This document shows positions 14,467 to 24,300 of a stretch of 27,404 nucleotides of DNA, piece by piece. Both the position numbers and the translations under genes were made by a program. The first letter of the stretch is position 1; each line of letters opens with the position of its first letter. The notes beneath the pieces were generated by a model. That model was not told the origin of the DNA, made no database searches, and saw nothing but the letters and a program-made list of their open reading frames with translations. Source of the DNA: an uncultured Verrucomicrobiales bacterium. Its GTDB lineage: Bacteria; Verrucomicrobiota; Verrucomicrobiae; Limisphaerales; CANJSG01. Location of the stretch: contig CAMLMI010000018.1 of the NCBI GenBank assembly GCA_946480965.1, positions 1 to 27,404 of the forward strand, read 5' to 3'.

Positions 14467-15606
14467 TCAATCGGAGTCAACCGTCGGTGTTTCCGGCAAA
14501 GTAAACCGGAACGTCGTTCCAAGGTTGGGCGTGGATTCGGCCCAGATGCGTCCCCCGTGGCGCTGGATGATGCGGTGGACGATGGAAAGGCCGATGCCCG
14601 TGCCTTCAAACTGGCTGGACGAATGCATCCGCTGGAACACGCCGAAGAGTTTCCCCGCGTATTTCATGTCGAATCCAACCCCGTTGTCGCGGACATGGAA
14701 GACGACGCCTTCGTCGGTGCGCTCGTGCCCCACACGGATGCAGGCCGGTTGGCGGTTGCGGGTGTATTTGAAGGCGTTGGAGAGCAGGTTGACCATCACC
14801 TGGCGGAGCAGCGCCGGATCCCCGGAGCAGGACGGCAGCGGCTCGACCACGAAGTCGATGCTGCGGCCGGGCATCGATTGGACCAGCTCATGGCCAACCT
14901 CCTTGGACAAAGCCGCCAGATCCACGGGACGTCTGGAAAGGTGCGCACGCCCGAGGCGGGCGAGGCGCAAGAGATCGTCGATCAAACCGTTCATGCGGTC
15001 CCCGCTCTGCGCGATCTTCCTGAGCAGTTCCCGGGCTTCGGCCGGGAGCTGGTCGGTGAACTTGCTTTCGATCATCGACGAGAACGCGTTCACGGCCCGG
15101 AGCGGGGCGCGCAGGTCGTGCGAGACGGAGTAGGAGAAGGATTCCAGATCCTTGTTGGCGGCCTCCAGTTCGGCGGTTCTCTGCCGCAGATGGCGCTCGA
15201 GCACCGCGTTCTTCAGCCGCAGTTCGCGGATGCGCAGCGCGCGTGAAATCACGGGCAGGACAAAGCTCAGCTTGAACGGCTTCAAGATGTAGTCGATGGC
15301 CCCGGCCTTCATCGCCTCCACGGCGGTGTCGATCGTCCCTTGGCCCGTCATCAGGACCACGACCATGTCCGGATCGATCGCGAGGGCCCGGCGCAAAAGC
15401 TCGATTCCGTCCATCCCTGGCATCATCAGGTCGGTCAGCAGCAGGTCGAACTTGGCGCGGCCCAGTTCCGCGAGCGCTTCCGCCGGGGCCGCGAAACCCG
15501 TTGCGGAGAACCCCCGATCTCCCAGCGTGTCGCACAGGGCCACCATTTGGGAGCGTTCGTCGTCCACGATCAGGAGGCGGGCCGGAGGCGGAAGTTCTTC
15601 GTTCAT
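14467..15606 (-). CDS. Soluble hybrid: N-terminal receiver plus histidine kinase
   Basis: The protein has 379 residues from ATG 15606, whose ATGA overlaps the stop of the preceding kinase; the frame is open further upstream but without homology. A receiver domain fills 10-120, with D59 (LLLTDLMMPG) as phospho-acceptor and K109 (DYILKPF). A coiled linker leads to HisKA with H163 in YSVSHDLRAPLRAVNAFSSM, similar to phytochrome-type kinases. The HATPase_c domain runs about 265-375 (LLSNAFKYT, DNGVGFDMKYAGKLFGVFQR, GTGIGLSIV). There are no membrane segments, so it is cytosolic. Its receiver could take phosphate from the upstream membrane kinase and control its own kinase output. No DNA-binding or other output domain is present, so the final target is encoded elsewhere. 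Confidence 0.93.
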   Translation of the reverse strand: MNEELPPPARLLIVDDERSQMVALCDTLGDRGFSATGFAAPAEALAELGRAKFDLLLTDLMMPGMDGIELLRRALAIDPDMVVVLMTGQGTIDTAVEAMKAGAIDYILKPFKLSFVLPVISRALRIRELRLKNAVLERHLRQRTAELEAANKDLESFSYSVSHDLRAPLRAVNAFSSMIESKFTDQLPAEARELLRKIAQSGDRMNGLIDDLLRLARLGRAHLSRRPVDLAALSKEVGHELVQSMPGRSIDFVVEPLPSCSGDPALLRQVMVNLLSNAFKYTRNRQPACIRVGHERTDEGVVFHVRDNGVGFDMKYAGKLFGVFQRMHSSSQFEGTGIGLSIVHRIIQRHGGRIWAESTPNLGTTFRFTLPETPTVDSD

Positions 15607-18101
15607 GGTGACTTTTCCCGAGGGGGGTGCCCATCGCCCCCACCGGCCACGCAGGCGGACAGCGCGTCCCGGATCTCGCGGAGTTTCGGGGGTTTTCCCA
15701 GGACATGATCCACGTGCGGCGGCACCTCGCCGTCGGCGATCATGCGGCGTCCCCATCCCGTGAGCATGATCACCGGGGTGGCCGGCGAGGCGGCCTTGAT
15801 CGCGGCCGCGACTTTTCGCCCGTCGATGTGGGGCATCCCGAGATCGGTAATGACGGCGGCAAACGGCTCCTTGCCCGCCAGGGCCTCCGTGAAAGCGGCG
15901 ATGCCCTCCGCGCCTCCGGGAGCGGTGACGACCCGATGTCCGTCCGCTTCCAGGATGTCACACAGGCTTCGCAACAACACCGGATCGTCGTCCACGGCCA
16001 GGAGGTGGAGCCGGGATGGCAGCCGGCCGGTGCGGCGATGGCCGGTGGGCGCGGTTTTTGACACGGGGTCGGCCGCCGAAAAGACGAGGCGCATGGTCGT
16101 GCCCTTGCCGCGAACGCTCTCGATTTCCAGATCCGCTCCGTGCCGGCGCGCCGTGCCATAAACCATTGCCAGTCCCAGGCCGGTCCCGCGCTCGCCTTTC
16201 GTGGTATAGAAGGGCTCGAGGCAACGGCGCCGCGTGTCCTCGTCCATTCCGACACCGGTGTCGGAGACCTCCACGTGGACCATCGGGTGGCTCCGTCCGG
16301 GTTCATGGCGCGTCCGCAACACCAGGGTGCCGCCTTCGGGCATGGCATCGACGGCGTTGAAGACGAGGTTGATCAGGGCCTCGCGCAGCTCGCTTTCCAC
16401 TCCCAGGACCACGGGAAGGTCCGGAGAGGTTTCCACCACCAGGTCGATCATCACGCCGCGCTGCTGTGGCATGTCACTCCACCGCGCCCTGGAAAGGTCC
16501 ACCACCTGGCGAACCAACTGGTTGAACTGCACCGGCACCAAGACCATTTCCGGTTCCCTTTGCCGGTAGAACTCGCGCATCCGAGCCACGGTTTGGGCCA
16601 CGTCGTCGATGGCCCGCTGGATGGTCTCGAGATAGGAACGCGCCCTGGGGCCGAGCCCCGTTTCGTTCTCCAGCAGCGACTCCGTGTAGAGCGCCACGGG
16701 CGAGATCGCGTTGTTGATGTCGTGGGCGATGCCGCTCGCCATCTGCCCAAGGGCCTTGAGGCGCTCGTGCTGCATCACGGCTTGCTGCGTCTGGCGAAGC
16801 TCGTTGTAGGCCTGCTGCAGCGCCCCGTGGAGCTGCGCCTGGTGCGCGGCCAGGGCGGCGTGCTCGCAAAGCTGCCGGATGAACTCGCATTCGCCGCTGC
16901 TGAAGGCGTTCGCGGCCAAGCGGGCGACGACGACGACCCCGAACACCTGGCTCTCGACCAGCAACGGGGCGATGACCAGTGAACGAAGTCCCGTCCGGGC
17001 CAGCCGCTCGGGGAAAGGGAAGGCCACCTGGCCGATGTCGGGCTCATGGACCAACTGGCCCTGGATGCAGCGGGACAATCCGTTGCCATCCACGGGAACC
17101 CTGCTGCTTTCGGTCAGGCCCGCCTCCCTGGCCCGGGCGAGACACCCGCGCGCCACTCCGCTGACCACCAGGTCGTTCTCCGTCGGCCGGTAGAGCAGGA
17201 CGCAGCTGAGGTCGGCCCCGAGATCCTTCTCCAGGCTTCCGGCCACGACCTGAAGGACGCTCTCGACGTCCTGCCGCTCGCCGATGGCGCGCGTGATCTG
17301 GCTCAACAGCTCCAGCCGCGCCAGCTGCGCCTTCACCCGCGTCTCCGCAAGGCTTCTTTCGGCGATCTCGTCGGACAGCGTCCTGTTGCTGGACCGCAGA
17401 TCGCGTTCCTGCGCCTCGATGACCGAGAGCATTTCGTTGAACGATTCGGTCAAGGTGTCGATCTCGCTGCAACGGCCGGAGGATTCGGCCCGCGCCGAGT
17501 AGTCCTTGCGCTCGGAGATCTTCTTCGCCGTGGCCGTCAACGCCAGGATCGGCTCGGTGATCGGGCGCTGCAACCGCGACGCCAGCAGATACGCCAGGCA
17601 GATCGAACCGCCCAGCACCGCGCCGGCCACCAGCCCGAAGAGAAGCAGGCGCTCGTGCAGCCCCTGCAGGCTCGCCTGCAACCGCATCGTCCCGACGCGT
17701 TTCCCGTTGAGGATCACCGGCCGGTGGAGAACCAGACGGCCGTCGTCGAACCGGATTCCATCCGCTTCCGGCACGGCCGGAAACTCGGGCTGTTCACCGG
17801 AACGGACGAAGGAGGCCAGCACATCGCCGTCGGCCAGATACAGGCACGCGCTTTCCACGTAGGGATCGGCTTCGAGCGCGCGGAGCGTCTCTTCGGCCGC
17901 AGCCTCGTCCTGGAAGGCGATGGAAGCCTGCGAATTCCGGACGATCACGTCCGCCAACACCACCATGTCGCGCGTCAACGTCCGCCTGAAATCCATCATC
18001 TCGTAGATCGCCAGGGCCGCGCAGGCGAACAGCAGCATGATCGTGCAGGTCGTGATGACGACCCCGTTCAGGCTCCGCTTGATCGAGACGGCTCCCTTCA
18101 T
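15603..18101 (-). CDS. Membrane hybrid histidine kinase with YfiN-like CHASE8 sensor, HAMP, GAF and receiver
   Basis: The protein has 832 residues. Helix 1 is at about 13-33 and helix 2 at about 152-174. Between them is a periplasmic domain with the CHASE8 pattern of YfiN/TpbB cyclases (FRRTLTRDMVVLADVIVRNS, IAFQDEAAAEETLRALEADP, VESACLYLADGDVLASF). A HAMP linker (175-230) and coiled coil lead to a GAF domain (about 265-420). HisKA has H460 in MASGIAHDINNAISPV; HATPase_c is at 565-675 (NLVFNAVDAMPEGG, DTGVGMDE, GTGLGLAMVYG). A C-terminal receiver (698-815) has D753 (VITDLGMPHIDG). The start is 1 nt after the stop of the YfiR gene, and the stop overlaps the next start (ATGA). Periplasmic YfiR probably binds the CHASE8 domain and controls kinase activity; this is inferred from the YfiR-YfiN pair. 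Confidence 0.93.
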   Translation of the reverse strand: MKGAVSIKRSLNGVVITTCTIMLLFACAALAIYEMMDFRRTLTRDMVVLADVIVRNSQASIAFQDEAAAEETLRALEADPYVESACLYLADGDVLASFVRSGEQPEFPAVPEADGIRFDDGRLVLHRPVILNGKRVGTMRLQASLQGLHERLLLFGLVAGAVLGGSICLAYLLASRLQRPITEPILALTATAKKISERKDYSARAESSGRCSEIDTLTESFNEMLSVIEAQERDLRSSNRTLSDEIAERSLAETRVKAQLARLELLSQITRAIGERQDVESVLQVVAGSLEKDLGADLSCVLLYRPTENDLVVSGVARGCLARAREAGLTESSRVPVDGNGLSRCIQGQLVHEPDIGQVAFPFPERLARTGLRSLVIAPLLVESQVFGVVVVARLAANAFSSGECEFIRQLCEHAALAAHQAQLHGALQQAYNELRQTQQAVMQHERLKALGQMASGIAHDINNAISPVALYTESLLENETGLGPRARSYLETIQRAIDDVAQTVARMREFYRQREPEMVLVPVQFNQLVRQVVDLSRARWSDMPQQRGVMIDLVVETSPDLPVVLGVESELREALINLVFNAVDAMPEGGTLVLRTRHEPGRSHPMVHVEVSDTGVGMDEDTRRRCLEPFYTTKGERGTGLGLAMVYGTARRHGADLEIESVRGKGTTMRLVFSAADPVSKTAPTGHRRTGRLPSRLHLLAVDDDPVLLRSLCDILEADGHRVVTAPGGAEGIAAFTEALAGKEPFAAVITDLGMPHIDGRKVAAAIKAASPATPVIMLTGWGRRMIADGEVPPHVDHVLGKPPKLREIRDALSACVAGGGDGHPPREKSP

Positions 18102-18102
18102 C

Positions 18103-18708
18103 CTAGGGCGTTCCTTTCCCCGGACCGGACCGGACGATTTTTCCCAGCCGGAGCAGCTTGGAGCTGATCTTCAGCCCGGAACGCTCCGCCGCGTCCGGAT
18201 TGATCTCGAACCGGATCTTCTTCTCGTCGGTGAAGAAGTTGATGACGCCGCCCTTCTCCGCGAAGTCCTTGGTCTCGCCGACGGTCAAAACCGGTCTCGA
18301 TCCGACGACCGAGAGCATCTCGGACACCTCCCGCCGTTCTGTCTGCGGCAGGAAGACGAGCTGGCAACCCGTCAGCTCCGCCATCGTCCTGGCCCGGACC
18401 ACCTCCACCTTTCTGCCCTGGACGGTTTCGCCCCGAACCACTTCGTCCAGGGCTTGGCCGAACGGGTCGGCGCCGAGAATGCCGATCCGCATCGGCGTCT
18501 CCGGATCGGCGAACGTGTCTTGGGGCCACTCGACGAACTGCAAGAACTGGAAAACGAACGCGGCCTTGACCTGGTATTCCTTGGCGGTGGCGGAATCGGC
18601 GGCGGCCAGCCCGTAGCCGGAGAGACAAAGGAGGAAGGCCGCGCCGAGAAGGAACAGCCGCCGCGCTTGCCGGGCAAACCCAACGAGCTGATGGAATCGG
18701 CGGTTCAT
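18103..18708 (-). CDS. Periplasmic YfiR-family (DUF4154) protein
   Basis: The protein has 201 residues, normal for the family. A Sec signal peptide (RRLFLLGAAFLLCLSGYGLA) ends near residue 37. The family hallmark follows directly: YQVKAAFVFQFLQFVEWP, then MRIGILGADPFGQALDEVV, CQLVFLPQTE, VLTVGETKDFAEKGGVINFF, and IRFEINPDAAERSGLKISSK near the C-terminus. In Pseudomonas aeruginosa, YfiR is a redox-sensitive periplasmic repressor of the cyclase YfiN; the cysteines seen here after the signal peptide do not reproduce an obvious disulfide pair (only C115 is clear). The gene lies 18 nt after the TonB receptor stop and 1 nt before the kinase start, so the three are co-expressed. It likely inhibits or tunes the CHASE8 kinase. 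Confidence 0.92.
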   Translation of the reverse strand: MNRRFHQLVGFARQARRLFLLGAAFLLCLSGYGLAAADSATAKEYQVKAAFVFQFLQFVEWPQDTFADPETPMRIGILGADPFGQALDEVVRGETVQGRKVEVVRARTMAELTGCQLVFLPQTERREVSEMLSVVGSRPVLTVGETKDFAEKGGVINFFTDEKKIRFEINPDAAERSGLKISSKLLRLGKIVRSGPGKGTP

Positions 18709-18726
18709 CGCATTGGGTTTCCGATC

Positions 18727-20793
18727 CTACCAGCGGTAGGAAACCTTCGCATAGACGCTTCGCCGGATCTCCTCGCGGGGGTTGGGACTGGAGACCACAT
18801 ACTCGGCATGTTGGTCATGCAGGAGGTTCTGTCCGACCACCGCGATCTCCCAGTTTTCGTTCACGTGCCAGGCGAGGCGGGCTTCGAGTTCCCAGTAGGC
18901 GGGCACCGTGGCGGCCGTGCCGCTGGTGTTGTAGCGGAACGAATCGACCCAGCGCAGCCCCGCGTCCAGCTCCAGACCGTGCGGCAGGTTCATGGAGGAC
19001 CGGATCGAGAACCGGTTTTCGGGATCGGCCGTTTCGTTGAGCGCGTTGTTGAAATCCACGGCTCCCGATTTTACGCGGATGTCCTCCCGCAGGAGCGTGT
19101 AGCCCAGCTTCAACCGCCACCATTCGAGCAGCTGGTAGTTGAGGCTCAGCTCGAACCCGTAGGTCTCCCCTTCCAGGTTGTTCTCGTAGAAGAGGGGCAG
19201 ACCGAACACGGCGGGAGGCGGGCTCGGGCTGGTGCTGCGCAGATCGTCGTATTGGTTGTAGAAGGCCGAGAGCGACGTCGAGAGCCTTTGCCCGAGGCGC
19301 GCGCGGTAGCCGACCTCATAGGCGATCAGCGTCTCGGACCGGAAATTGGCCCCTCCGATCAGCAGATTGTCCACGATGGGCGAAAACGCCGGGGTCGGCA
19401 GCCGTTCGTCCCGGTCCACTCTCGACGGAGCCCGGATGGTGCGGGAGACAGCGGACCACACCATGTGGTTTTCCCCCACATTCCATTGGAGGCGTGCGCT
19501 GGGTTCGACCTCGAACCCCGTGTAGTCGTTGTGTTCGACCTTGGTCCCCAAGGTGAACGCCAGATCATCGACGAGCTGGATCTGGTCCTGCACAAACCCG
19601 CTGAACAGGTCCTGATCCAGCTCCGGGGGATCGAACGCCAGTCCCGGCGCGCTCATCACTTCGTCATGCGTGAAGCGATAGCCGAGCCCCCAGACGAAGC
19701 TTTGCCGATCCCCCAGGCCGAACCGATGCTGGAAATCGAGGTCGTAGGTGTCCAGGTCGTCCTTGAGCCGACCGGCCGGTGCCAATTGGTTGCCGTTGGC
19801 CGTGGTCGCCGGGACCGGCAAAGACAGATGGGTCCGGTCGTAATAAAGCTGGAGGCTCAGATCGGAATCTTCCGAGAACACATGGGTCCATCGCCCCAGC
19901 ACATTGCCGCCGGAGACATCGGCGGAGCCACCGGTCGCGATGTCCTCTTCGCCGTCATAGACATCGCCCTGCAAGGTGAAGGTGTTCCGGTCCGAGACCT
20001 CGGCGTCCATCCGGAATCCGCCTTGGCCCATGTGCCACGCGTCCGACGCGTCGCTGCCGTTCGGAAAGACCTCGTTGTCGCGCGTGAAGAACTTTCCATA
20101 GACCCGGAAGAACACATTGGTGGCGAAACTTCCGCCGTAGCGCAGGCCGGTGAAACCCTGCGGCTGCGTCCCGCCGCCCGCCTCCCCGTAGAACCCCTGC
20201 GTGTCCTTGGCGCTCTTGCTGATGATGTTGACGACGCCGTTGACCGCGTTGGCTCCCCAGAGAGTGCCGCCCGGACCGCTGATGACCTCGATGCGGTCGA
20301 TGTCCTCCAGCAGATAGTCCTGCCGATCCCAAAACACCCCGGAGAAGAGCGGCGTGTAAACGGTCCGCCCGTCGATCATCACCAGCATCTTGTTCGCCAG
20401 ATCCGTGTTGAACCCGCGGGCGCTGATGGCCCAGTCGTGCGAGTTCTTCTGCGCCACATGGAGGTTGTCGGCCAGCCGCAGAGCTTCCGGAATGCTGGTC
20501 GCCCCCGAGCGGCGGATGTCTTCTCCGGTGACGACCTGGATCGCCGACGGCGTTTCGGAAAGCTTCTCCGGCTGCTTGGAAACCGAGATCACCTCGATGT
20601 CCATCAACTCCTCCAAGCTGAGCTTCTTGTAGGGGACGGCCGCGTCGCGTGGGTTCACGGGGGGCGAATCCGGGGCTTCAGCGGCTCTGGCCCACGCGGC
20701 GCAGATGAGCCCCACTGACGCTCCCATCCGGATGGATGCCCGGCGGACCGTGAACCGGCTACGCCAGCGCTTGTCGGCAGAGAATTGCTTCAT
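18727..20793 (-). CDS. TonB-dependent outer-membrane receptor, first gene of the kinase operon
   Basis: The protein has 688 residues. ATG 20793 has an AGGA ribosome site 6 nt upstream; the frame is open for 48 codons before it, without homology. The N-terminus is a basic signal peptide (up to about residue 40). The [20 protein letters not shown] motif comes next, followed by the plug domain (about 75-185: [67 protein letters not shown]). The rest is a 22-strand beta-barrel ending in the aromatic VYAKVSYRW typical for outer-membrane insertion. The family imports siderophores, cobalamin, sugars or other ligands with TonB energy; the ligand is not predictable here. The position at the head of a YfiR-kinase operon suggests a signalling role or a ligand sensed by the kinase. 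Confidence 0.95.
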   Translation of the reverse strand: MKQFSADKRWRSRFTVRRASIRMGASVGLICAAWARAAEAPDSPPVNPRDAAVPYKKLSLEELMDIEVISVSKQPEKLSETPSAIQVVTGEDIRRSGATSIPEALRLADNLHVAQKNSHDWAISARGFNTDLANKMLVMIDGRTVYTPLFSGVFWDRQDYLLEDIDRIEVISGPGGTLWGANAVNGVVNIISKSAKDTQGFYGEAGGGTQPQGFTGLRYGGSFATNVFFRVYGKFFTRDNEVFPNGSDASDAWHMGQGGFRMDAEVSDRNTFTLQGDVYDGEEDIATGGSADVSGGNVLGRWTHVFSEDSDLSLQLYYDRTHLSLPVPATTANGNQLAPAGRLKDDLDTYDLDFQHRFGLGDRQSFVWGLGYRFTHDEVMSAPGLAFDPPELDQDLFSGFVQDQIQLVDDLAFTLGTKVEHNDYTGFEVEPSARLQWNVGENHMVWSAVSRTIRAPSRVDRDERLPTPAFSPIVDNLLIGGANFRSETLIAYEVGYRARLGQRLSTSLSAFYNQYDDLRSTSPSPPPAVFGLPLFYENNLEGETYGFELSLNYQLLEWWRLKLGYTLLREDIRVKSGAVDFNNALNETADPENRFSIRSSMNLPHGLELDAGLRWVDSFRYNTSGTAATVPAYWELEARLAWHVNENWEIAVVGQNLLHDQHAEYVVSSPNPREEIRRSVYAKVSYRW

Positions 20794-20916
20794 AGGCCTT
20801 CCTGTCGCGAGCAGCCGAATGCAAAGACGCCAATACCGAACTCGCTCGACCCTCTTGGCCCGAACCTCTGTCGTCGCTCCGATTCCCGTCCCACTGCTGG
20901 AGTGCTGGATCGGTTT

Positions 20917-20932
20917 GGATCGGGAGCGATCC
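20917..20932. promoter_or_regulatory. Perfect 6-bp inverted repeat in the TonB receptor leader
   Basis: GGATCG and CGATCC enclose a GGAG loop, about 125 bp upstream of the TonB receptor start. It may be a regulator site for the kinase operon or a leader hairpin. Inverted repeats this short are common in GC-rich DNA, so weight is low. Confidence 0.3.
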
Positions 20933-21133
20933 GGCAAAGACGTTGACCACGGAGGTCAGCGACCTTTCGCTGAAATTGGCTGCGTCCGATCCTTACGCCG
21001 CTGCGGCAACGTGTGTCGAGCAACAGATGTCTCGAATCGCAATTTTACACGTAACTCAAAGTATTCATTCCTAGACGGTTGCGCTTGGGGTTTCTCTAGG
21101 GCAACCGCGTCGGAACCCCTTGCAGACCATCCT

Positions 21134-21223
21134 TCACTCGTCGCGGGACTCGGTCTGGCGACGGACCATTTCCTGATATCGACCACCGATCGCCACCAGT
21201 TCTTCGTGGGGGCCCTGTTCGTC
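21134..21223 (-). pseudogene. 3' remnant of an ABC exporter ATPase gene
   Basis: On the minus strand the last 29 codons before TGA 21134 read [20 protein letters not shown], followed by RRQTESRDE. This closely matches the usual C-terminus of MsbA/MdlB-type ABC exporters (E-Q/N-G-T-H-x-E-L-L-x-x-G-G-x-Y-x-x-M/L). The residues before the match ([11 protein letters not shown]) do not continue into the expected D-loop/H-loop region, so only the tail remains. It is evidence of a gene lost by deletion or rearrangement before the present neighbour arrived. It could be chance, but the match is long and in the right register with its stop codon. Confidence 0.6.
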
Positions 21224-21328
21224 GGGCAACTTCGTCCGGTCCCTGTGGTCCGTGTCTTCCGCGCCAACAGGCATTTTGGGGGTTGCCGGATGTGGCTTTC
21301 GTGTGAAAGACACGGAAACTTCACCCAA

Positions 21329-24300
21329 ATGGCAACCTGCGTCGTTTCCTTTCGTTGTGCAGCGTTGGCCCTGACGTTGTCGGCGGTTTCCGTCCCCGAT
21401 GTGTTGGCCGCCAGCATGTCTCCCATCGCCGTGACGGGCTTCAACCGCGACGTCGTGCTCGAAAGCTCGGCCTCGGGTCCGCCCTACACGGCCGCGCAGG
21501 AGCTGAATCCGAACGAGGGGAACGTCTTCTACGAAGAGGGCTTGCCCGGCCTCTTCCTGGGGTTGCCGGCCTCCCGATCGTTCGTCAGCCAGTTGCCGGG
21601 CGACGACGGCACCGTCTTCCAGCTCCAGCCCTACAACGCCAACAACGCGCTCGTGCTCAGCAGCGGCACCGGCATCAGTTCCGGCGCGCTCACGCTGGTC
21701 ACGCCAGCGACCTACGCTCGCATCGCGGTCATCGCGAACTCGGCCAGCGGCGGCAACACCGCCAATCTCACGCTGCACTTCTCCGATGGCGGCACGGTGG
21801 CCACGACCTACGAGGCGCCGGACTGGTTCAACAACGGCGGCTACGCGCTGCTGGGCTTCGAGCGGATCAACGTCAACAGCGGCAACACCAGCGGCGGCAC
21901 GAGCAACCCGCGTTTCTACCAGACGACCATCGACCTCGTCGCGCTGCTCGGGGCGAACAACCGTCCGCTGGCCGCGATCACGTTCGAGCAGGCCTCGGGT
22001 GCGGGTTCGACCGGCATCTATGCCGTCAGCGGCGAACTCGCGCCGGATCTTTCCACCAGCATCGTGACGCAGCCGGTCAACGTCGCGGTGGGTGAACTCC
22101 AGCCGGCTGCGCTCATCGCGGGCGTGGCGGGCAGTCCGTTCCCCTCGGTGCAATGGTATCGCAACGGCGTCGCCGTTCCCGGAGCGACCAAGACGGCGCT
22201 GGAGTTTCCGTCGGCTCCGTTGTCCGAACACAACGTCCCGTATTTCCTCGTCGCCTCGAACTTCGTCGGCGGCATTCCCCGCAGCGCAACCAGCGTGGTG
22301 GCGCGGCTGCTGGTCACGGCGGACACCACGCGGCCCCGTTTGGTCACGGCGGCGTCGCTCGGGTTGCAGCAAGTCCAGCTTTCGTTCTCCGAGCGCATCC
22401 ATCCGTCGAACGTCGCCACGTTGGGGAACTACACCCTCACGGGGCCGGGCGGAGCGGTCGGCATTCTGTCCGCCGCGCTGGATGTCTCCCAGAGCAACGT
22501 GGTGCTGAACGTGCCGGCGTTGGTCGATGGCGGCCTCTACACCGTCGCGGTCGCGCAATTGACCGACCAGGCGGCGGCCCGGAATGCCTTGGCCGTCGGC
22601 ACGCAGACGAACTTCACCGCATCGCTCTACGCTCCGGCGACCATCGGAGGGGCTTTGCCTGCCGGTTCACAGCAGGTGGTTCCAGGCGGATTGGATCTCG
22701 TGGGCGGCGGGCTGGATGTTGGCGGCACGAGCGATGGCTTCCAGTTCAGCCATCGGCCCGTGACGGGAAACTTCGACGTGAAGGTCCGGCTCGATTCGCT
22801 GGAACTGGCGGACGTGTGGACGGAGGCCGGATTGGTCGTGCGGGAAAGCCTGAATGGCGACGCGCGTTCGGCCTCAGTCATGGCCACACCCACGGTCAGC
22901 GGTGCCTACTTCCAGGCACGCACCGTTGCGGCTGGAGCGACGACGCTCTCGGGCTCCGCGCCGGTGTCGTATCCGAACATGTGGCTGCGCCTGCAACGCG
23001 CGGGCGACGCCTTCACCGGCTTCGTCGGCTACGACGGCCAGAGCTGGACGCGCCTGGGTTCGGCGACGATGAGCCTGCCCGCGACGCTGCATCTGGGCTT
23101 CGCCGTGTCCAGCCACACGACGAACCGCACGGCCAAGGCGGCCTTCCGCGAGTTCTCGGACGTGGCGGCTGGCGCGGGCGTGAATCCGCCCTTGGCCCTT
23201 GAGCCTTTGGGCCAAGCCAGTCGCGCGACGTCGCTGGTGATCTCCGAGATCATGTATCACCCGCCCGTGCGGATGTTGGGCAACCGCGAGGTCGAACTGG
23301 AGTTCATCGAGATCTTCAACACCCGGGGCGAGCCCGAGGACATCGGCGGCTACCGGATCGCGGGCGACGTGGAATACACCTTCCCGCCGGGCACGGTGAT
23401 TCCCGGCGGCAGCTTTCTGGTCGTGGCGCGTTCGCCCTCCGATCTGGCGGCGGTCACGGGCGCGACGGGCGCGCTGGGACCGTGGCAAGGCGCGGCGACC
23501 AATGGCCTGTCCAACTCCGGCGGCGTGGTGCAGCTCCGGCATCGCTCCGGCGCGCTGTTCCTGAACGTCGAATACGACACCCGCGCTCCGTGGCCGGTGT
23601 CGGCCGATGGCGCGGGCCATTCGCTCGTGCTGGCACGGCCTTCGTATGGTCAGGGCGAACCGCAGGCGTGGGCCGCGAGCGACGCGATTCTCGGCTCGCC
23701 CGGGCGAATGGAGCCGATCACGGCCGATCCGCTGCGCTCGGTGGTGATCAACGAAATCCTCGCCCACACCGACGACCCACAGCCCGACTTCATCGAGCTC
23801 TACAACCACGGCAATTCGTTGGTGGATCTTTCCGGCGCCTGGTTGAGCGACGATGCGGACACGAACAAGTTCCGAATTCCGAACGGCACGACCTTGGCCG
23901 CGCGCAGCTATGTGCGGTTCGAGCAGGGCACGCTGGGCTTCTCGCTCAATGCGGCGGGCGAGGAGGTCTTCCTGGTGAATTCCAACCGCACGCGGGTGAT
24001 CGACGCCGTCGCGTTTGGCGGCCAGGAGAACGGCGTCTCGTTCGGGCGCGTGCCGAACGGCGGTCCGGAGTGGCATCGGCTCGCGGCGTCCAGTCCGGCG
24101 GCGGCCAACGGCGTCGCCCGCGCCGAAGCCGTGGTCATCAGCGAGATCATGTTCGATCCGATCACCGGTGAAGACGACGACCAGTTCGTCGAGCTGCACA
24201 ACCGGACGGCGCAGGCCATCGATCTCGGCGGTTGGCGGCTGACCGACGGCATCGACTTCCGCTTCGCGCCGGGCACGACGCTGGGCGCGAATTCCCATCT

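Larger units (their letters stand above)
20794..21328. other. Divergent intergenic region with inverted repeats and a gene remnant
   Basis: This 535-bp region separates the TonB receptor start from the large plus-strand gene and must hold promoters for both. The part at 21040-21075 is the most A/T-rich, but no clear promoter was found. Inverted repeats include GGATCG-GGAG-CGATCC (20917-20932), and two interleaved pairs: CGGTTGC/GCAACCG (21076-21082, 21101-21107) and GGGGTT/AACCCC (21087-21092, 21114-21119). The stretch 21134-21223 reads as the end of an ABC exporter on the minus strand. No intact gene is seen. Confidence 0.5.

Noticed and set aside
18037..20718. Open frame of 893 codons on the plus strand
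   Set aside because: It is antisense to the TonB receptor and YfiR genes, with no domain match.
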